A stretch of 64,000 nucleotides of DNA from Nipponacmea schrenckii (GCA_030562195.1 CM060200.1:22297023-22361022), one strand, 5' to 3'. Counted from the first letter of the stretch, positions 48,001-60,974 are shown. The notes: a model not told the origin generated them from the letters alone. Made by a program: numbers and translations.

Positions 48001-51000
48001 CATTCCAAAACAATAATTAACAGTTCAGTAGCAGCTGCTCATGAGCTGTTTGGATTAGAAAACTGCAATGTAAAGACCTTTTTTTTTTCTTGCGTGAAAA
48101 CTGTTTTGGTATTCAACTTAACTTCGGTCGATGTGCAAATGTCTATAATTATCACATTATTGTCAGATATAATATGTCAAAAGCCAATGACGAATACAAA
48201 GGCACAAGATATTAAGAAATGGTGTTAAGAGATGAAAAAAAAAGTGTATATCGGTCAGAATTATCGAGAACTGCTTAAGTGTGTAATCATAGTAACAGGG
48301 ATTTAATTATGGTATACCAGTAATGAGTACTGACATCTATAATTTGTGAGGTCTTATATATACAATAAATCTATATCATATTATCCAACACCCTTCTAAT
48401 TGGTATATTCCAGAATATATGAATAAGTAATATAATATACTCCAAAGTTACTGAAAGTTGTGATTTTTCTCTTCAAAATATGTGGAAGATGATAAATCAA
48501 TATTAATTTTATCCCTGTCGCTATTTATTTTTTAGCTTATCACACAATCTCCGTATTTATGATCATTAATCTTTGATTGTCATTTCTTGATGAATAAGGC
48601 CGGCAATTTGAAGATTTCACACAGTCTTAATCCGATAAAATGAAATACATGATATTTAATATGCACAACATTCCAACTTGAATTTAGAAATAAACATCAA
48701 CTTATTCAATGAATGTTCTTTCTCCTTTCAGTGTGCAGCCTTTGCCTCATTCAGTTGGACATTTGGTGAATTTCTGTGTAAATTTGTCAATTATATGCAG
48801 AATGTATCCATGATTTGCTCAGTAATGACTTTAACTGTAATGAGTACTGAGAGGTATGTGATTTCATTTCATTAGAATGGCATTGTACGTGTCCTTCACA
48901 AAAATACACCCCACTGAAATGATAAATTCCATAGCCTATTTCTGTAGTAAACATAATGAATATATCTATAGATGGAATGATTAGGAACCAGGCAGTTAGG
49001 CAGTGGACCTACAATATATGTAGACTGACATCAAAGTGTGAATATATCTGGTTAAGAAGATATTAGATATTTCTTATATTAGCCTACGTCAAGGGAGACA
49101 ATTTAACAAAATCAAAATTTTTGAAAGTCATCAGTGTTGAAGCCATTATTGGCTTGTGAACGCGATAGAGACTATCGTTTTCATCTGATTTGAATGACAT
49201 TTGTTGTGAACATTTATATTGATGAATTCTTGGACAAGTTATATACATATTGACGATTTTTCGATTATTTGTTTATTGCACTTGACCTAGTCAAAAAGCG
49301 TCGAAATTGGCCTTTGAACGCGATAAAGACTATAGTTTTCATCTGATATGAATAAAATTTGGCGTGATCATTTTTATTGATGAGATCTTGAACAAGTTCC
49401 ATATTGACGAGTGTTCCCAAAATTTAGTTATTGCCCTTGACTTTGTCAAAGCGCGTCAAAATTAGCTTGTGAACTTAATAGAGACTAGTTTACATCTGAT
49501 TTGAATGAAATTTGGTGTGATCATGTACATTAATGAGGTCTCGGTTACTAACCTGTGTTAAAACAGAAATACGATATAAAGTGGGCGTATCTCCCTAGAC
49601 GGTCACTTGTTCTTGGTCACCTTGTAAATCTGTTGAAAATCTGTGATCTTTAGCTTATAACATTACATGTATAAAATCTGATTAGAAACCCTAACGAAAA
49701 GATTATTATGAAATATTTCCCTTGAAAACGGACTGACTGCATTATCTAAATCTAAAAATTGTTGGGGCAAATGGACGATTAATAACATTTAGACATCTAA
49801 AAGTGTTTTATTAACCAAATTATATTGTCTTATATGGATATGCCATCTGAACTATTATATACTATTATACCTTTTGGCTTTATTACTATATCATTATATT
49901 GTCTTATTTCATAATATATTGGGTATGGTTTAATCTGGGTCCCAATCCCAATTTGATAGGAAACAAATATTGATTTTGGCATTATTGATACTGAACATTC
50001 GACTGATAATATCCGATACCAACTGGATTTAGTTCAATATAAGCAACGATTAAGCGTCAATTAATTTCTAGACATAGGCCTGTTAGTACGTTTTCGCACC
50101 TGATTTAGACGTATGTATCTGTATCATTACGTTGATGCACCCAAAATATAGCAATATAGATTAGTCAAATCTATTTGAGCATGTAAAATGTTAAAACACA
50201 CTGGTCTCTTATATTAGTATTAAGCTCAAGAACCATCATGTGTCAGGTGTTCTCACAACATAATTCCTTCATCGATACTCTTTTCCACAATTAAATTGAC
50301 CTGACAAAATCAATAAAGATGGTTTGTTGTTAAAAACTAGAACTAAACGCATTTTTTTAATCTTTTACTTTTTTTTTAATTCAAGATGGGTGGCAATATT
50401 ATATCCTCTGAAAGCTAAATATCTGTGTACATATTCACATGCACGGCAAATGTTAGCTGCCATTTGGACGATGTCTTTCATTATGGCTATACCTGTATTG
50501 ATAGGCCAGGTGAGTTGATATTGGTTCCACCTCATGAAACAGACTACGCTAAAATTCCAAAACCTATTGAACATCTGGTTTTTTTCATCATGTAAATCCT
50601 TTATAAGGCATCTTAATATTAAATTTTAAAACTTAGTTATTTTGAAACACGAATAGAAAAGGTTTTAAATAATTACATTAGTTTAATGAATATATCATGT
50701 AATATTGATATTCTTTAGTCATTACGTCAAATAATACTTTAATGAGACTTAAAATTTGATGTCCATTATAAGAGATATTATTCCTTTTAAAACCATGAAA
50801 TTTGTTAGTGCTTTTGTTAGGCATTACATTATTAGAAGATTTTCAGAAATTGCATGACCCATCCTCAACATACACAGAATAGGTGTCAACAATATATAGA
50901 TGTCTAAATGAAACTTATTCTTGCTTTTCTATTTTGCTAGAAACATATCTTAGTTGGTGAGAGAATCAAAGCTTATTGGTGTATCAGAGAGTGGTCTTCA

Positions 51001-54000
51001 ACAGAAATGGAGATATTATTTGAAGTATATAGATTAACATTACTATTTATCATACCTATGACGGTGATGATTATTGCCTATACTGGAATTTGTAAAGAAT
51101 TATTACAATTATCAACAGTTCGAGGAAATCTTACATCATCTTCATGGTATGTTTACGTACATATAATTATCATCTTTCTTCCAGACTGCCTTTTTCTATA
51201 TCTTAGCAATTTTATTCAACTGGAAATTCTACATAAAAGAGTCGATCATTGCGCTTTACCAACTTCAGAGAGATTTTATGGCCTGTCAATAGCTATCTGG
51301 GATTTCAAATGACAAATGTTGACGATATTCTGAGGAATAAAAGTGACGTAGTACTTGTAAGTTACAGTAGGTAGACATGACATTCAATCTATTTTGTCGG
51401 AAATGTAATCCACTGGAGCAAACACAGCTTTAGATTAAAGCAATGTGTATTAATTTCAAATGTAAAAGATCTGAAAGACTAAAATTTTCTTTTCAAAGTT
51501 GATGACGCCAACTGAAATTAAGAAAATATTTAGATGACGAACACTGTCGATAGTAAACATTCAACCCATGGATAAGTTTTCCATGGCTTCATTCCATTTT
51601 ATTTTCAAGAGTCAAGACCGATACAGATTCTTGATAAAACTTACCCAAATTTCATAAGCCATTAATATAGAGATTGGTAAATCGTGCGATTACTGGAGAG
51701 ATGAACGATCTATGTACGTATGGTTCATTAATAGAAATCTGTTTTATTTACTTAGATTAACATGTGGAGGTTAATGAAGAAGAAAATGATCAATGATGCA
51801 GGGAATGTTATAAGTAGATTGATATTGTTAAGACCTGATCTCTATAGATTGCCACATGTTTCAACATACAAATTCTTCTTCTTCATGTCATAAATAATAT
51901 GAAGCTTGGCACCTCATTTCAATACAGTCGACATCTTGTTCTAACCTTCTCGTATTGTTATGTTTGCCTTCTGAAAGATTGTGCGACTAGTTTTGATCAG
52001 ATATGAAAACTTCTGTAAAACAAGCCGTGATATGATGTAGTTTATCTACATTTTTAGTTGAATATAGCTAAAAAAGCAACTGTATATTTGAAAGTAATAC
52101 TGTGCCTTAGAATAAACATAGGCCTAAAATTTAAAAATGTTAAACTTGGTCAATAAAATCATATAGTTATACCTGCTGAAATAAATCACATATTAGAATC
52201 CTTATATAATCCGATAAATCCCCCCCTCCCCTAAAAAAAAAAAATAGTAAATATCCATACAAATGCAATTAATTATTGGAAAACGCTTAATAAATTGATA
52301 AAGCGTTTTTCAGGACTTGTTTAGTTTTGTAAATTCAGTTTATGAATTCACTGATGAACTGATGAATATATTTATACTCATATTGACCATTCTTGAGAAC
52401 TTAAATCTCATGTCTATTCTAAGAATTGTTCAAGTATTTCAGAAAAGTAGTAAGAAAAATTCTATATATTTCATTTCATTTAGTTTGTATATGAATAGTT
52501 GAAACTGTTAAGATATATACGGCTGTATTACTGAAATATTTTAAGCTTGTATTTTTTTAAAGATAGCTCGCCAGGCAAGGTAACATACGCCCACTGGCAG
52601 CATTGAATTTTAATAATAAATTGAATAATAACTCTAAAAACATTTATTGAATATTTTTTCAATGCCAATGCTCGCACCAAATTTCATCAAAATTTTTTGA
52701 AAAATTGTAGTTTCTTTTGCAAAAATAATTAAAAATTAATTAAAAAACACAAAATATTAATGACGCAAATTTAAGTCAAGGGCAATACCTCAAAAACTGT
52801 TCATTAAAAAAAATAGTCAAATTCAAACTTGACTACTGTCTTTTCAATTCTAATCCTTACACCAAGTTTCATCAAAATCCTTTGAAAATTAAAGCTTCTT
52901 ATTGCAACCTCAATAGAATTTTGACGTGATTTTACTAAGTCAAGGTTAATAACTCAAAAACGTACATTGAAAAATCTTCAAATTCGAACGTGACCGCCGT
53001 CTATCAATTCCAATGCTCACACCAAGTTTCATTTAAATCCATTGAAAATTGTAGCTTCTATTGTGTCTACAACAAATATAGAGGCAGGGTCAATAACTCA
53101 AAAACTGTTTAACGAAAAATCGTCCAAATCGAACTTGACCGCCGGCTTATCAATTCCAATGCACATACCAAGTTTCATTAAAATCCATATATTGCATCAA
53201 CAATAAATTTTGGCTTGATGAAAATAAGTCAAGTGCAATAACTCAAAAAACGTCTGAAAAATCGTCAAAATCGAACTTGAAAGCTGTCAATGCCAATGTT
53301 CATACCAAGTTTCATTTAAATCCATTGAAAATTGTAGCTTCTTTAGCGTCTACAACAAATGTTGACGGACCGACAGACAGGTTTATGTCAATATACGTCC
53401 ACATATTCATGTGGGCGTATAAAAAGCCGTAAGCGATTTGATGCCACAGGTGTCAAGTTTTGTGAAATATATGTCCTTGTAAACATAGTTTCGAAGGTAG
53501 ATTATGACAATATTGGTTTAATACGATTTTGATGAATCATTTGATGGTTTTATCTATTTATCACCACAACGTTCAGACAGATCATTCTCCAACATTGTAA
53601 AGTTTATCTGGAAAACGGCTGAAAAACAGGTCTATACATGGAAAATATATACTTTTTTCGACAGGAAGCTATTTAAGTCGAGCAATGTTTTAAATTTTAT
53701 TCTGTTACGTTGTAAGCAGTTTCTGTAAATTGGAATTTAATAATGTATACAAAAAATGTAAGTTAGTTTACCCCACGGGTTGTATCGTCCTGTCAATAAA
53801 TCTCGATGGAAATATATTACTTCGTATAATTGAAGTTTATTCTTGACTGATTCTTAGGCGAGTTTAGTAACAGTTACAGGAAATAATGAAGCTATAATGA
53901 AGATATATGGTACAGCTAGGATAAGTTATGGGTCTTAATGCTACTGATCTCTTGTTTGTCCTTCATTAAGGGTTGTCATGCTCGAAAATGATGGCTTTTA

Positions 54001-57000
54001 TGGGTCAACTAGGTCATACTATGAATAGTTATACGCGAGAAAAGGCGACACTGTCAATTAATTTCTTTTTTAAAGATCTTAAATCATTTTTCATTATAAT
54101 TTCAAATAATGATTGCAACAGTGCTAGGCCAATCTATTGATCGTCATAAATAAGTGTCATACCATTATAGTCCTCAAGACTTGAATACAGTTGGATTAAA
54201 GATGGGTTCCCTTATTGTCCTTTATTCATATATATATTCGAAAATTATACCGCTTATAATTATATCAATCGAAATTATAGATATTCTAATGATCGGGAAA
54301 AATAACAGTTGTCTAACAAGTCCGTAATTAACACCAATCGCGGTCATTTCAATTACAAGTATTCCTGACGACAAATTGAACTTTCAGTAGTCATTGCTTT
54401 TCCATTTACTTTCATCAAACTGATATATAAGTGCCACGTTTCCTATTTTGTGAATGACTTACTTTATTGGTTCAATGAGCAGCTGAAAATTCAGATATTG
54501 AATTGACCATCATTATTATCTTTGAAAGTTATATTAAGAAAATCATTTATTAATCTAGAAGATATTAGGAGAAATCGTAATCTGTCATTTATAACTGGCA
54601 TCTGATAAAGACCTATGACATAAAAGAAGTAATTCTATTAGCTTCCTTTGTTGATCTGACTCTTGTCCTAATAGTACAGGAAATTGTATAACATTCTTGA
54701 TGAATTGAAATTTTCATAAAAGCATAAACATTACTTTTTAAGTATTCAGTTTTTATCAAAGTAGATACATTGATGTAAATAGCATATAGAAATATTTAAG
54801 ATAAAAAGATTTAAAATTTTCATATACTGATAATAAAACAATACTGTATACATGTATATGATCCTTATAACAACTTATTTCAGAACAGAGATAAAAATTA
54901 CTCAATGATATATTATAATTGCTTTGATTTAGTTTGAACCAACCTTGTTTTGCCGATTATTTCTATGTTTACAGATAATTATTGTATGAGCTACAAATAA
55001 TTCAACACCATGAGGATCGAAAAATCTAAAGAATTAAGTAAGTTTAATATTGGCATTTGGCCGATTTGCCCAACTATTCGACCTAGATGATTTAATGTCA
55101 TTTAGAAAGTGTTGTTGCAATAATATTTTCGTTATTGGGATAACACTTTCTTGGTATAGCACAGATTCTCGTGCTGAAAATTGGCTGAGACCCGAACTGG
55201 TTTTGAACCAGCGCTCTCAGAGTCAGGCACCTAATCGCCAGCAGTACATGTCAACCGTCTAGACCACTCGGCCAACAGACATTAATAAATTAAAAAAAAA
55301 ACAAATTCTAAGCATAATCTTAAAATTCCTGCCGGCTGTTATTTCTCTGAATACTTTATCAATTGTTCACATTTTGACTGACAGCGTCCAAATGACCCAA
55401 CAATAGTATTATATAGCTGTTAAAAATTAGTTTTCAAATTATTGCTTTGATGGAAAATGTATATTGCATTTGGCATGAAATTTAAAACGACATGTAAAGG
55501 GAGAATTTAAATTTCCTTTAAGAAAACCAGAGGGATTGATTGTTATAATGAAGTCATGGAATGTTTGAAACTGATCAAATGGTAAATTCTCACGTTGTTT
55601 AATATTATCTAGCTTTTAAACTTTGGTGTTTTGGGACTGAAAAGTAAAAAACTGGATTTTGAAATCTTCCTTTAAAAAACATTACCTATAATTGATAATT
55701 GACTCGCCTGCTTTTGACTGTTTCTAAAATAGTTTTACTAAAAGCACCACAGACTGAAAGTTACAAACTGTGTTTTGAAATGTTCCTTAAAAAAATACAT
55801 GACCCAATTGATAATTGACTCTCCTGATTTGACTGTTTCTACAATAATTTTACCAAAAGCACCAGGTTTGATTTTTCTAAATCGTCAAAATCGTCGTCAA
55901 ATGATCCAAAACAGAAATCTTGAACATTGAACTAAATTTACTTGTCATCACCATCTTGTTTGAATTTTGCAATCACATTTAATTCTTTTTTCTAAATGCT
56001 TTTTACATCTAAGTCACAAAAGCATAAATTTGTCTGGAAAATTCTGAATGTAATTTAAGGTTCGACGAATGACCGACGCGAGATTACTGTTAGACAACCT
56101 GTCGTTATCATTCTCTTATAAATCTTTTATTGGAATCAATAGCGGAAAATTAAGAAAAGTCTTTATTCCTCTCCACATATCCTGATTAATAATATTGACA
56201 TGCTCCTTTTGAATTTCATACAAACGTTCTATTATATATTCATTTCCTAATCTAATCGGTGATCCCAACTCACTATAAAATTAATGCATGTCTAACCTAA
56301 TAAAAAATATGCTGCTTTAATTATAAAAAAAGGACTTCTGTATTTGAAAGACTAACATAAAAGATACAAAATTCCATCTGATCGTGAAACGTATGATTAT
56401 TTTCCGGAACGACTATATCCGTTAGCAAACATAGAAAGTAATTTTAACCAACATTTGAATAGGTTAAAATACAGATTTAATATTTAGTTTGTCGGTTTTT
56501 ATTGTTAAGCCTTTTCAAACACGATTCAATCCATTTCGTTTTAAATTGACAATGGAGTGGAGTAAGCCAAAGATCACTTAATCAAACGGATTTTTCAAAT
56601 CAGGATTCTAATCAGACTGATAAAAACGAGTTCCAGCTATTTTTAACCATGCAGTGCGTTTTACAGATGGTTAAAATGAATATTGCATACCACGCAAAAA
56701 TAAGTACCACCACTTTGTGTTTCTATAAACCGCTATAGGTTTTACAGATAATAGAAGAGGTAGGCCTAAACAAGGACAATCTAAACTATGTCACATTTAA
56801 ATTTATTTGTATTTTCAGTGGAAAGAGACCAACCAGTTCTGATAGAAAGACGTCAGCACCTCTGGATGACAATTCTGATTTTGAAAAGTTGAATAAGAAG
56901 AACAAAACTGACGATGTGGATGAAAAGACCATGAAGGTAATGAACAGGGATTAACGTTGTTATTATGTTGATAGTTATTTTCAATATTTATTGGAATAGA

Positions 57001-58841
57001 TGTATATATTATGTATTTCCTCATGAATGCTAAAATTTCATATAATATATTAAACATTTTTACATTCTGGCAATATTCAAATTTAGAGTTATAAAAAGCA
57101 TGAATAAAGTGAATGCTACTAAAGCTGGTATTATCCACTTAACATTCTATATAAAAGGGTTGAAGGGACAGATTCGCCATCCGTTTGGCTAATGGTACCT
57201 TAGAATCTGTATATTTTAAAGCTAATCGGTGTTAAGGTGTATTGAGACGAGTGTCAATGAAAGCACTGGCCTAGGTCACAAAACATTAGTGCACCGTCGA
57301 AAATCAATTTTTGTGCTGAAACTGCAACGTAAATAGTGAACGCCCCATCCACAGGGGAACTCTCCAACTAATCCCCCGCACAGATAGCTCAAACTGCATA
57401 ATCAGTGAACGAAGCATACAAAAGAATAACAATATGCCCTCCCGGTTATCACCATAATGGCTTAATGACGTCTCCTGAATTGTGCACAGAAAGTACTAAG
57501 TAACAATAATATGTAGTATAGGACAGGAATATTACCAAGGTTTTAACTATATAACTAAGGACTAAATCAGTGAATTGATTATAATTACAGGTAATTATAA
57601 TATAATATTAATGTAATAAATTCAAATACCAGTTATAGGGTTTTTAAAAGTACTTAAACATAGAGATTCAATTACTTAACGTACATAAATATGTACATTT
57701 ACTTCATTACAAAAATATAGTAAGGCCTACCAAGAAACACAATTACCCTATAAAATAAACACCCTAAAAAACATATACCTGTGCAGTTATCTGAGGAATA
57801 AGTATATGAAACATTATAAAGGAGTTAGACTACTTTTGTCAGAAAGCTTCCATTTACTTCCTGGACTAGGACAAAAGTCAAGTTTCTAATTGGATAGGTG
57901 ATAACACTCGCCGAAACTCACAAAGCTGACCAATGACAAAACGTAACCAGGTCCAGTGAGATCAGCTCAATTAATTAACTAACAGAATCAATAATTAGAC
58001 CATCATCAGGTAATAATATGATTACTAGTACATTGTGCATAAAGATAAAACACCAATTTAATAAAACAACAAAGTTTCTTTTAATATGCCCCCTTTACAC
58101 TTACCTATACGGTGGCCTACACCTACAAAACACTTTTCACCATGGTGGAAAATAAAATTTTTAAATAAAAACTACCAGACTTAACATCCACTTTTTACAG
58201 GTGAAGACACTTTTCACCATGTGGAAAATAAAGTTTTTACTTTAAAATAAAAAGAAAATAGTTATGTCGTATCTAAGATTAATTACCAAGAACCAAATGA
58301 ACACCCGAAAATGGCGAATCGTCCTCTTCACTCGACTCTTACAATGACCACTTTTGTTAAATCCAGGTGTATTTTGTTCAATGATTAGATAATGCTGCTC
58401 TAATTTCAGGTGATCCAGATGTTGATTGTAGTTGTGGTGCTATTTGCTATTTGCTGGGGACCAATTCTTATCAACAATTTACTAGTGTCTGTTGGAGCCA
58501 TAGAAAAATATCATTATGATTATTTAAAGCCAATGAGACAAGCCTTCTTTCTAATGTCTTATTTCAACAGTTGTTCTAACCCTATTGTGTACGGATTTAT
58601 GTCCAAACATTTCAGACGCAGTTTTCAACGTGCTATTATGTCCTGTTTCTGCTGCCAAGAAAAAAAATCATTCCATAAAATGAGAAACAGCCTAAACGCT
58701 ACCAAATCAACAGTTTTATATAGTGGACACCTGAATAGGACTGGAAAACGACATAATGACAACTGTGTTGGACAGTTTTATCGTACTGGCACTGCTTCTC
58801 CTATGGTTCGAATCAAACACTCCCCCCTGGTTTCACGTTAA
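42002..58841 (+). CDS. Rhodopsin-family peptide-type GPCR (6 coding exons)
   Basis: Exons: 42002-42292, 48732-48853, 50386-50509, 50941-51146, 56819-56936, 58410-58841. They total 1293 nt, 430 residues. The extracellular N-terminus has three Asn sequons and a YYYYDYD cluster. TM1 has GNLLVIFAV and TM2 SLAIADLLLLL. TM3 starts at C113, the likely disulphide partner of C193 (AYWCIREW). The DRY position reads E137-R138-W139. TM6 has CWGP at 302-305 and TM7 NPIVY at 344-348, followed by a helix-8 CFCC cluster suited to palmitoylation. The second intracellular loop (YPLKAKYLCTYSHARQ) recalls TRH and ecdysis-triggering hormone receptors, while TM6-TM7 look more like CCK/QRFP-type receptors. A neuropeptide ligand and Gq-type coupling are plausible inferences. 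The first ATG in frame is used; a second Met follows at once. Intron 1 (6.4 kb) carries a satellite and regulatory-looking repeats. Confidence 0.93.
42309..43868. repeat. 73-bp satellite array with higher-order duplication in GPCR intron 1
   Basis: About 20 units of roughly 73 bp around GTAAATGCGTTACTCTTTAT and GCTCGTAATGACAAGTTTTA, plus a variant type ending in CTTGTTACTCCTGTGATTG. A longer block is itself repeated: the stretch beginning TTACTTTTGAATATAC occurs at 42311 and 43035, an offset of about 724 bp. The array starts 17 bases after the exon 1 donor. Open frames across it give repeating hydrophobic peptides that continue from the receptor's second membrane segment, but the GTAAGT donor and the later exons show this is intron. 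Confidence 0.9.
44278..44455. repeat. Short tandem repeats in GPCR intron 1
   Basis: First about four units of 14-17 bp resembling CGATTATGCAAGGTTT, then seven or so units of the 14-mer GTGTATAATGTAAA. The second set appears to have grown out of the first. Confidence 0.85.
45761..46801. repeat. Four copies of a 16-bp motif GGTGACTTCCCGGGAA
   Basis: Exact copies are at 45761-45776 (inverted), 45813-45828, 46754-46769 and 46786-46801. Copies 1 and 2 form an inverted pair 36 bp apart; copies 3 and 4 are direct with a 16-bp gap. Copies 2 and 3 are also alike just outside the motif (AAAAC before it, TT after it). The core TTCCCGGGAA is palindromic and fits a STAT-like site. The region is intron 1 of the GPCR gene. 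Confidence 0.8.
46205..46560. other. GC-richer block in GPCR intron 1, possible remnant of a foreign coding sequence
   Basis: GC content is clearly higher than in the flanks and CpG is frequent. Open frames exist on both strands: 64 codons on plus from 46219, and on minus a stretch reading RYSDRVNGAHNHEDARLDIK. I do not recognise either with confidence. It could be a decayed mobile-element fragment. Confidence 0.35.
49084..49605 (-). mobile_element. Element related to family A, subfamily D, second copy (GPCR intron 2)
   Basis: Three core units share wording with 33868-34441 (TTGAATGAAATTTGGTGTGA, ATTGATGAGATCTTG). It ends with AAGTGGGCGTATC. There is no GACG tract at the other end, so it is truncated there. 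Confidence 0.6.
52200..52420 (-). repeat. Palindrome-bearing repeat family 2, copy 3 (inverted; GPCR intron 4)
   Basis: Read on the minus strand it begins AGTTCTCAAGAATGGTC and carries the near-palindrome at 52273-52311 (AAACGCTT ... AAGCGTTT). Homologous to the copies at 26470, 37790 and 60975. Confidence 0.75.
52560..53425 (+). mobile_element. Element of family A, subfamily C (866 bp, GPCR intron 4)
   Basis: Both ends agree with copy A: left AGATAGCTCGCCAGGCAAGG, then ATACGCCCACTGGCAGCA; right ATGTGGGCGTATAAAAA with a long stem (ATACGTCCACAT / ATGTGGGCGTAT, one mismatch). The interior is different: about five ~155-bp units with ACACCAAGTTTCAT and CAATAACTCAAAAAC. A degenerate GACG tract precedes the hairpin. 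Confidence 0.85.
55104..55280 (-). mobile_element. SINE-like unit with tRNA-Leu-type head and hairpin (GPCR intron 4)
   Basis: On the minus strand the polymerase III A box TGGCCGAGTGG (55264-55274) and B box GGTTCAAAACC (55199-55209) have class II tRNA spacing, as in tRNA-Leu. The two ends do not pair into an acceptor stem, so it is not an intact tRNA. Downstream in the same orientation, 55104-55151 forms a nested 48-nt hairpin (AGAAAGTGTT ... AACACTTTCT with inner TTATT/AATAA). Confidence 0.6.
55634..55867. repeat. Tandem duplication, period about 117 bp
   Basis: Two diverged units share TTTTGAAAT, AATTGATAATTGACTC, TTTGACTGTTTCTA and AAAAGCACCA at an offset near 117 bp, within GPCR intron 4. 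Confidence 0.75.
58131..58240. repeat. Tandem duplication, period 77 bp, in GPCR intron 5
   Basis: CACTTTTCACCATG and TGGAAAATAAA recur at 58131 and 58208. It lies about 170 bp before exon 6. Confidence 0.7.
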
Positions 58842-60363
58842 ATAAAAATAAGTATGAACTATACCTTACTACAACTTTAGCGAAGTGATGGTTTTACTAA
58901 TGTTTGTCTTGCAAACTATTTGATCCGATTTATCTAATGATTTAAATGATACTTGAAAGTAGATGTATTTTTTATTTAAATTTTTTTTTTTTTCGTGGGA
59001 GTATGAGTGATATTTTTGTTATTGGTGGTATCGTAAGCGATTATACAAATATCAGATATCAAGTAGGTGGTTTAACACTTTTCATGTTACACAGGCAACA
59101 TTTCTTGCTTTTGCCAGCACTAATATCACAGTTGTTATTAATCACTTAACCTTGGATCATGTTATTTCATGTCCACTTCAATAAGAAGATCAAATCTTAT
59201 TTCATTTCTTCATACTATAAGATTAATGTGTTTTAATTAGGCATATTGTAAATATCTCTTAGGGAATCAATGTGATGCCATTACAGACGCGAGTCAAATT
59301 CCATATGTAGTGATATATATTAATGAACACAATAACTGTAAAAGATTGTATGTCACAGTATACGTGACTAATAATGTAAATTAAATATTGTGTTTCCTCT
59401 GTTAATTTCTTACTTTATTTTCTGCTGTCTGTTCATTTTAATACTTTATTGGCAGCCACTAGTTGGCATAAGATGATAAAGAATGACTGATGTTTAATTT
59501 TTACTGCAGAAATCAGTTGTGGGTGGTTAAATTGCACTAACATGTTTAGGCCTAGTTGTATAATTTTGCTTAAAATGTAGGTCAAAAGAAGAAGAATAAA
59601 GAACTCTTTACATGCTCACGTTGGAGGCTCTCGTGTATGTGCTTACGCAGAGCTGTCACGTTTGAATCCCCCGCACTGTTTTAGTCATTTTGCCCCCCCC
59701 CCCCGGCCTACACCACAACTTACTTTTGGACGCATTATTTTCAGATTTATATTTTCATCACCACGATATTGATATATATATATATGCAACAAGGTTTTGA
59801 CTTTAGATTCAGCGATTTGCAACAATGTTTTGATTTTAGGTTCAGCGATTTTCCTCATTAAGAATTCCTTGCGATATTGAGAAATATGATTAAATTCAGA
59901 CTATCATTATTTTAGATTTACCTTAATTGATTATAATATAATGTGATAATCTACTTTGGAATATAATACATTATATTGTCTTGAAATTACTTTAGTCTTC
60001 AGTGAAACTAAACATGCCAATATCATGTTCGACCTACATCCTTTTAATTAATCAATTAGCTTTTAAAGCCAATAACATGACTTACAAACGTCACTTGATC
60101 GGGATCATCGACCTCTTCAATCCAAAATTCTCAATCATGAGCCTTATTTGAATGGGGTGTAATGGGGCATTAAATCATCCTCTGGGTGTGTGTGTGTGTT
60201 GGGGGGGGGGGGGGAAGCAAATGATCCTCTGTATTGAAACTGGCGCGGCCACTGCCGCTGTTTATCGTAGCCCAAAAGATAGTGGTCTCCGGCTTATAGA
60301 ATTAGCTGTAGTCTGTATCAATTGAAACGATTGAGAATTATGTCCCCTTATTTAAGTTCCAAA
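58842..60363. other. GPCR 3'UTR and intergenic sequence
   Basis: Candidate AATAAA signals are at 58841-58846 (overlapping the stop, probably too close) and 59595-59600. A C run (59694-59704) and a (GT)n-poly(G) tract near 60186-60212 are simple repeats. GC rises just before 60364, consistent with a promoter for the next gene. Confidence 0.5.
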
Positions 60364-60443
60364 ATGGCAGCGCCCACGACGGAAGAATGGATATGTCAAG
60401 AATTAGCTAAATTTGGCATCGAAACAACTCCAGAAAATGCCAG
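60364..60443 (+). CDS. Probable first coding exon of an unidentified gene (partial)
   Basis: ATG in good context (AAAATGGCA) opens a 26-codon frame, MAAPTTEEWICQELAKFGIE then TTPENA, ending AG|GTAATG, a usable donor in phase 2. The 100 bp upstream are GC-richer than average. I find no convincing second exon before the window ends, because the next 3.5 kb is mostly repeats. The short W..xEL..FGI pattern is too little for a family call. It may also be chance. Confidence 0.4.
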
Positions 60444-60974
60444 GTAATGAAATTCAATTATTTTGTTAAGTTTGAGTTAGACTAAATAAGGATTTTATAA
60501 GAATTAGCAGTAGATAATTAATTTCTACTTTTACTTTCTCAAGTAGATAGGCTTTCACTCAGTTCGATTTTCGTTTGCAGTTGATGGTGAAATATGCTAA
60601 CAGATGAATATATTTTCAATGAATCCTGTCCATAATGAACTTGATTTAAGTTACAAGAATGAACAAACCTTAGACCAGAATTTAGTCACTGTGTAATAAC
60701 TAGCATCTTCTTAGAATATCTTATGTCTGTTTTGTTAGTAAGACATAAGAATACCAGTCAACCGAGTTGACCTAGTACCAGACAAAATATATTCATTGAC
60801 TTTGTTCTAGACCAAGGCAAAACAGGAATGATTAGTCTAGTGAAGCGAAACCTCTTTTGTCTAGGATTTAGACTTATATTCCATATCCAGATTATGATGA
60901 CTTTCAGTAGCCAACATTACTATTCCTTTCTATGCTTAAAAATACCGGTAACATACCAGTATGTATCTTTTAGG

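Noticed and set aside
55183..55280. Intact tRNA-Leu gene on the minus strand
   Set aside because: A and B boxes are good but the 5' and 3' ends do not form an acceptor stem and no sensible anticodon arm could be drawn; better read as a SINE head.
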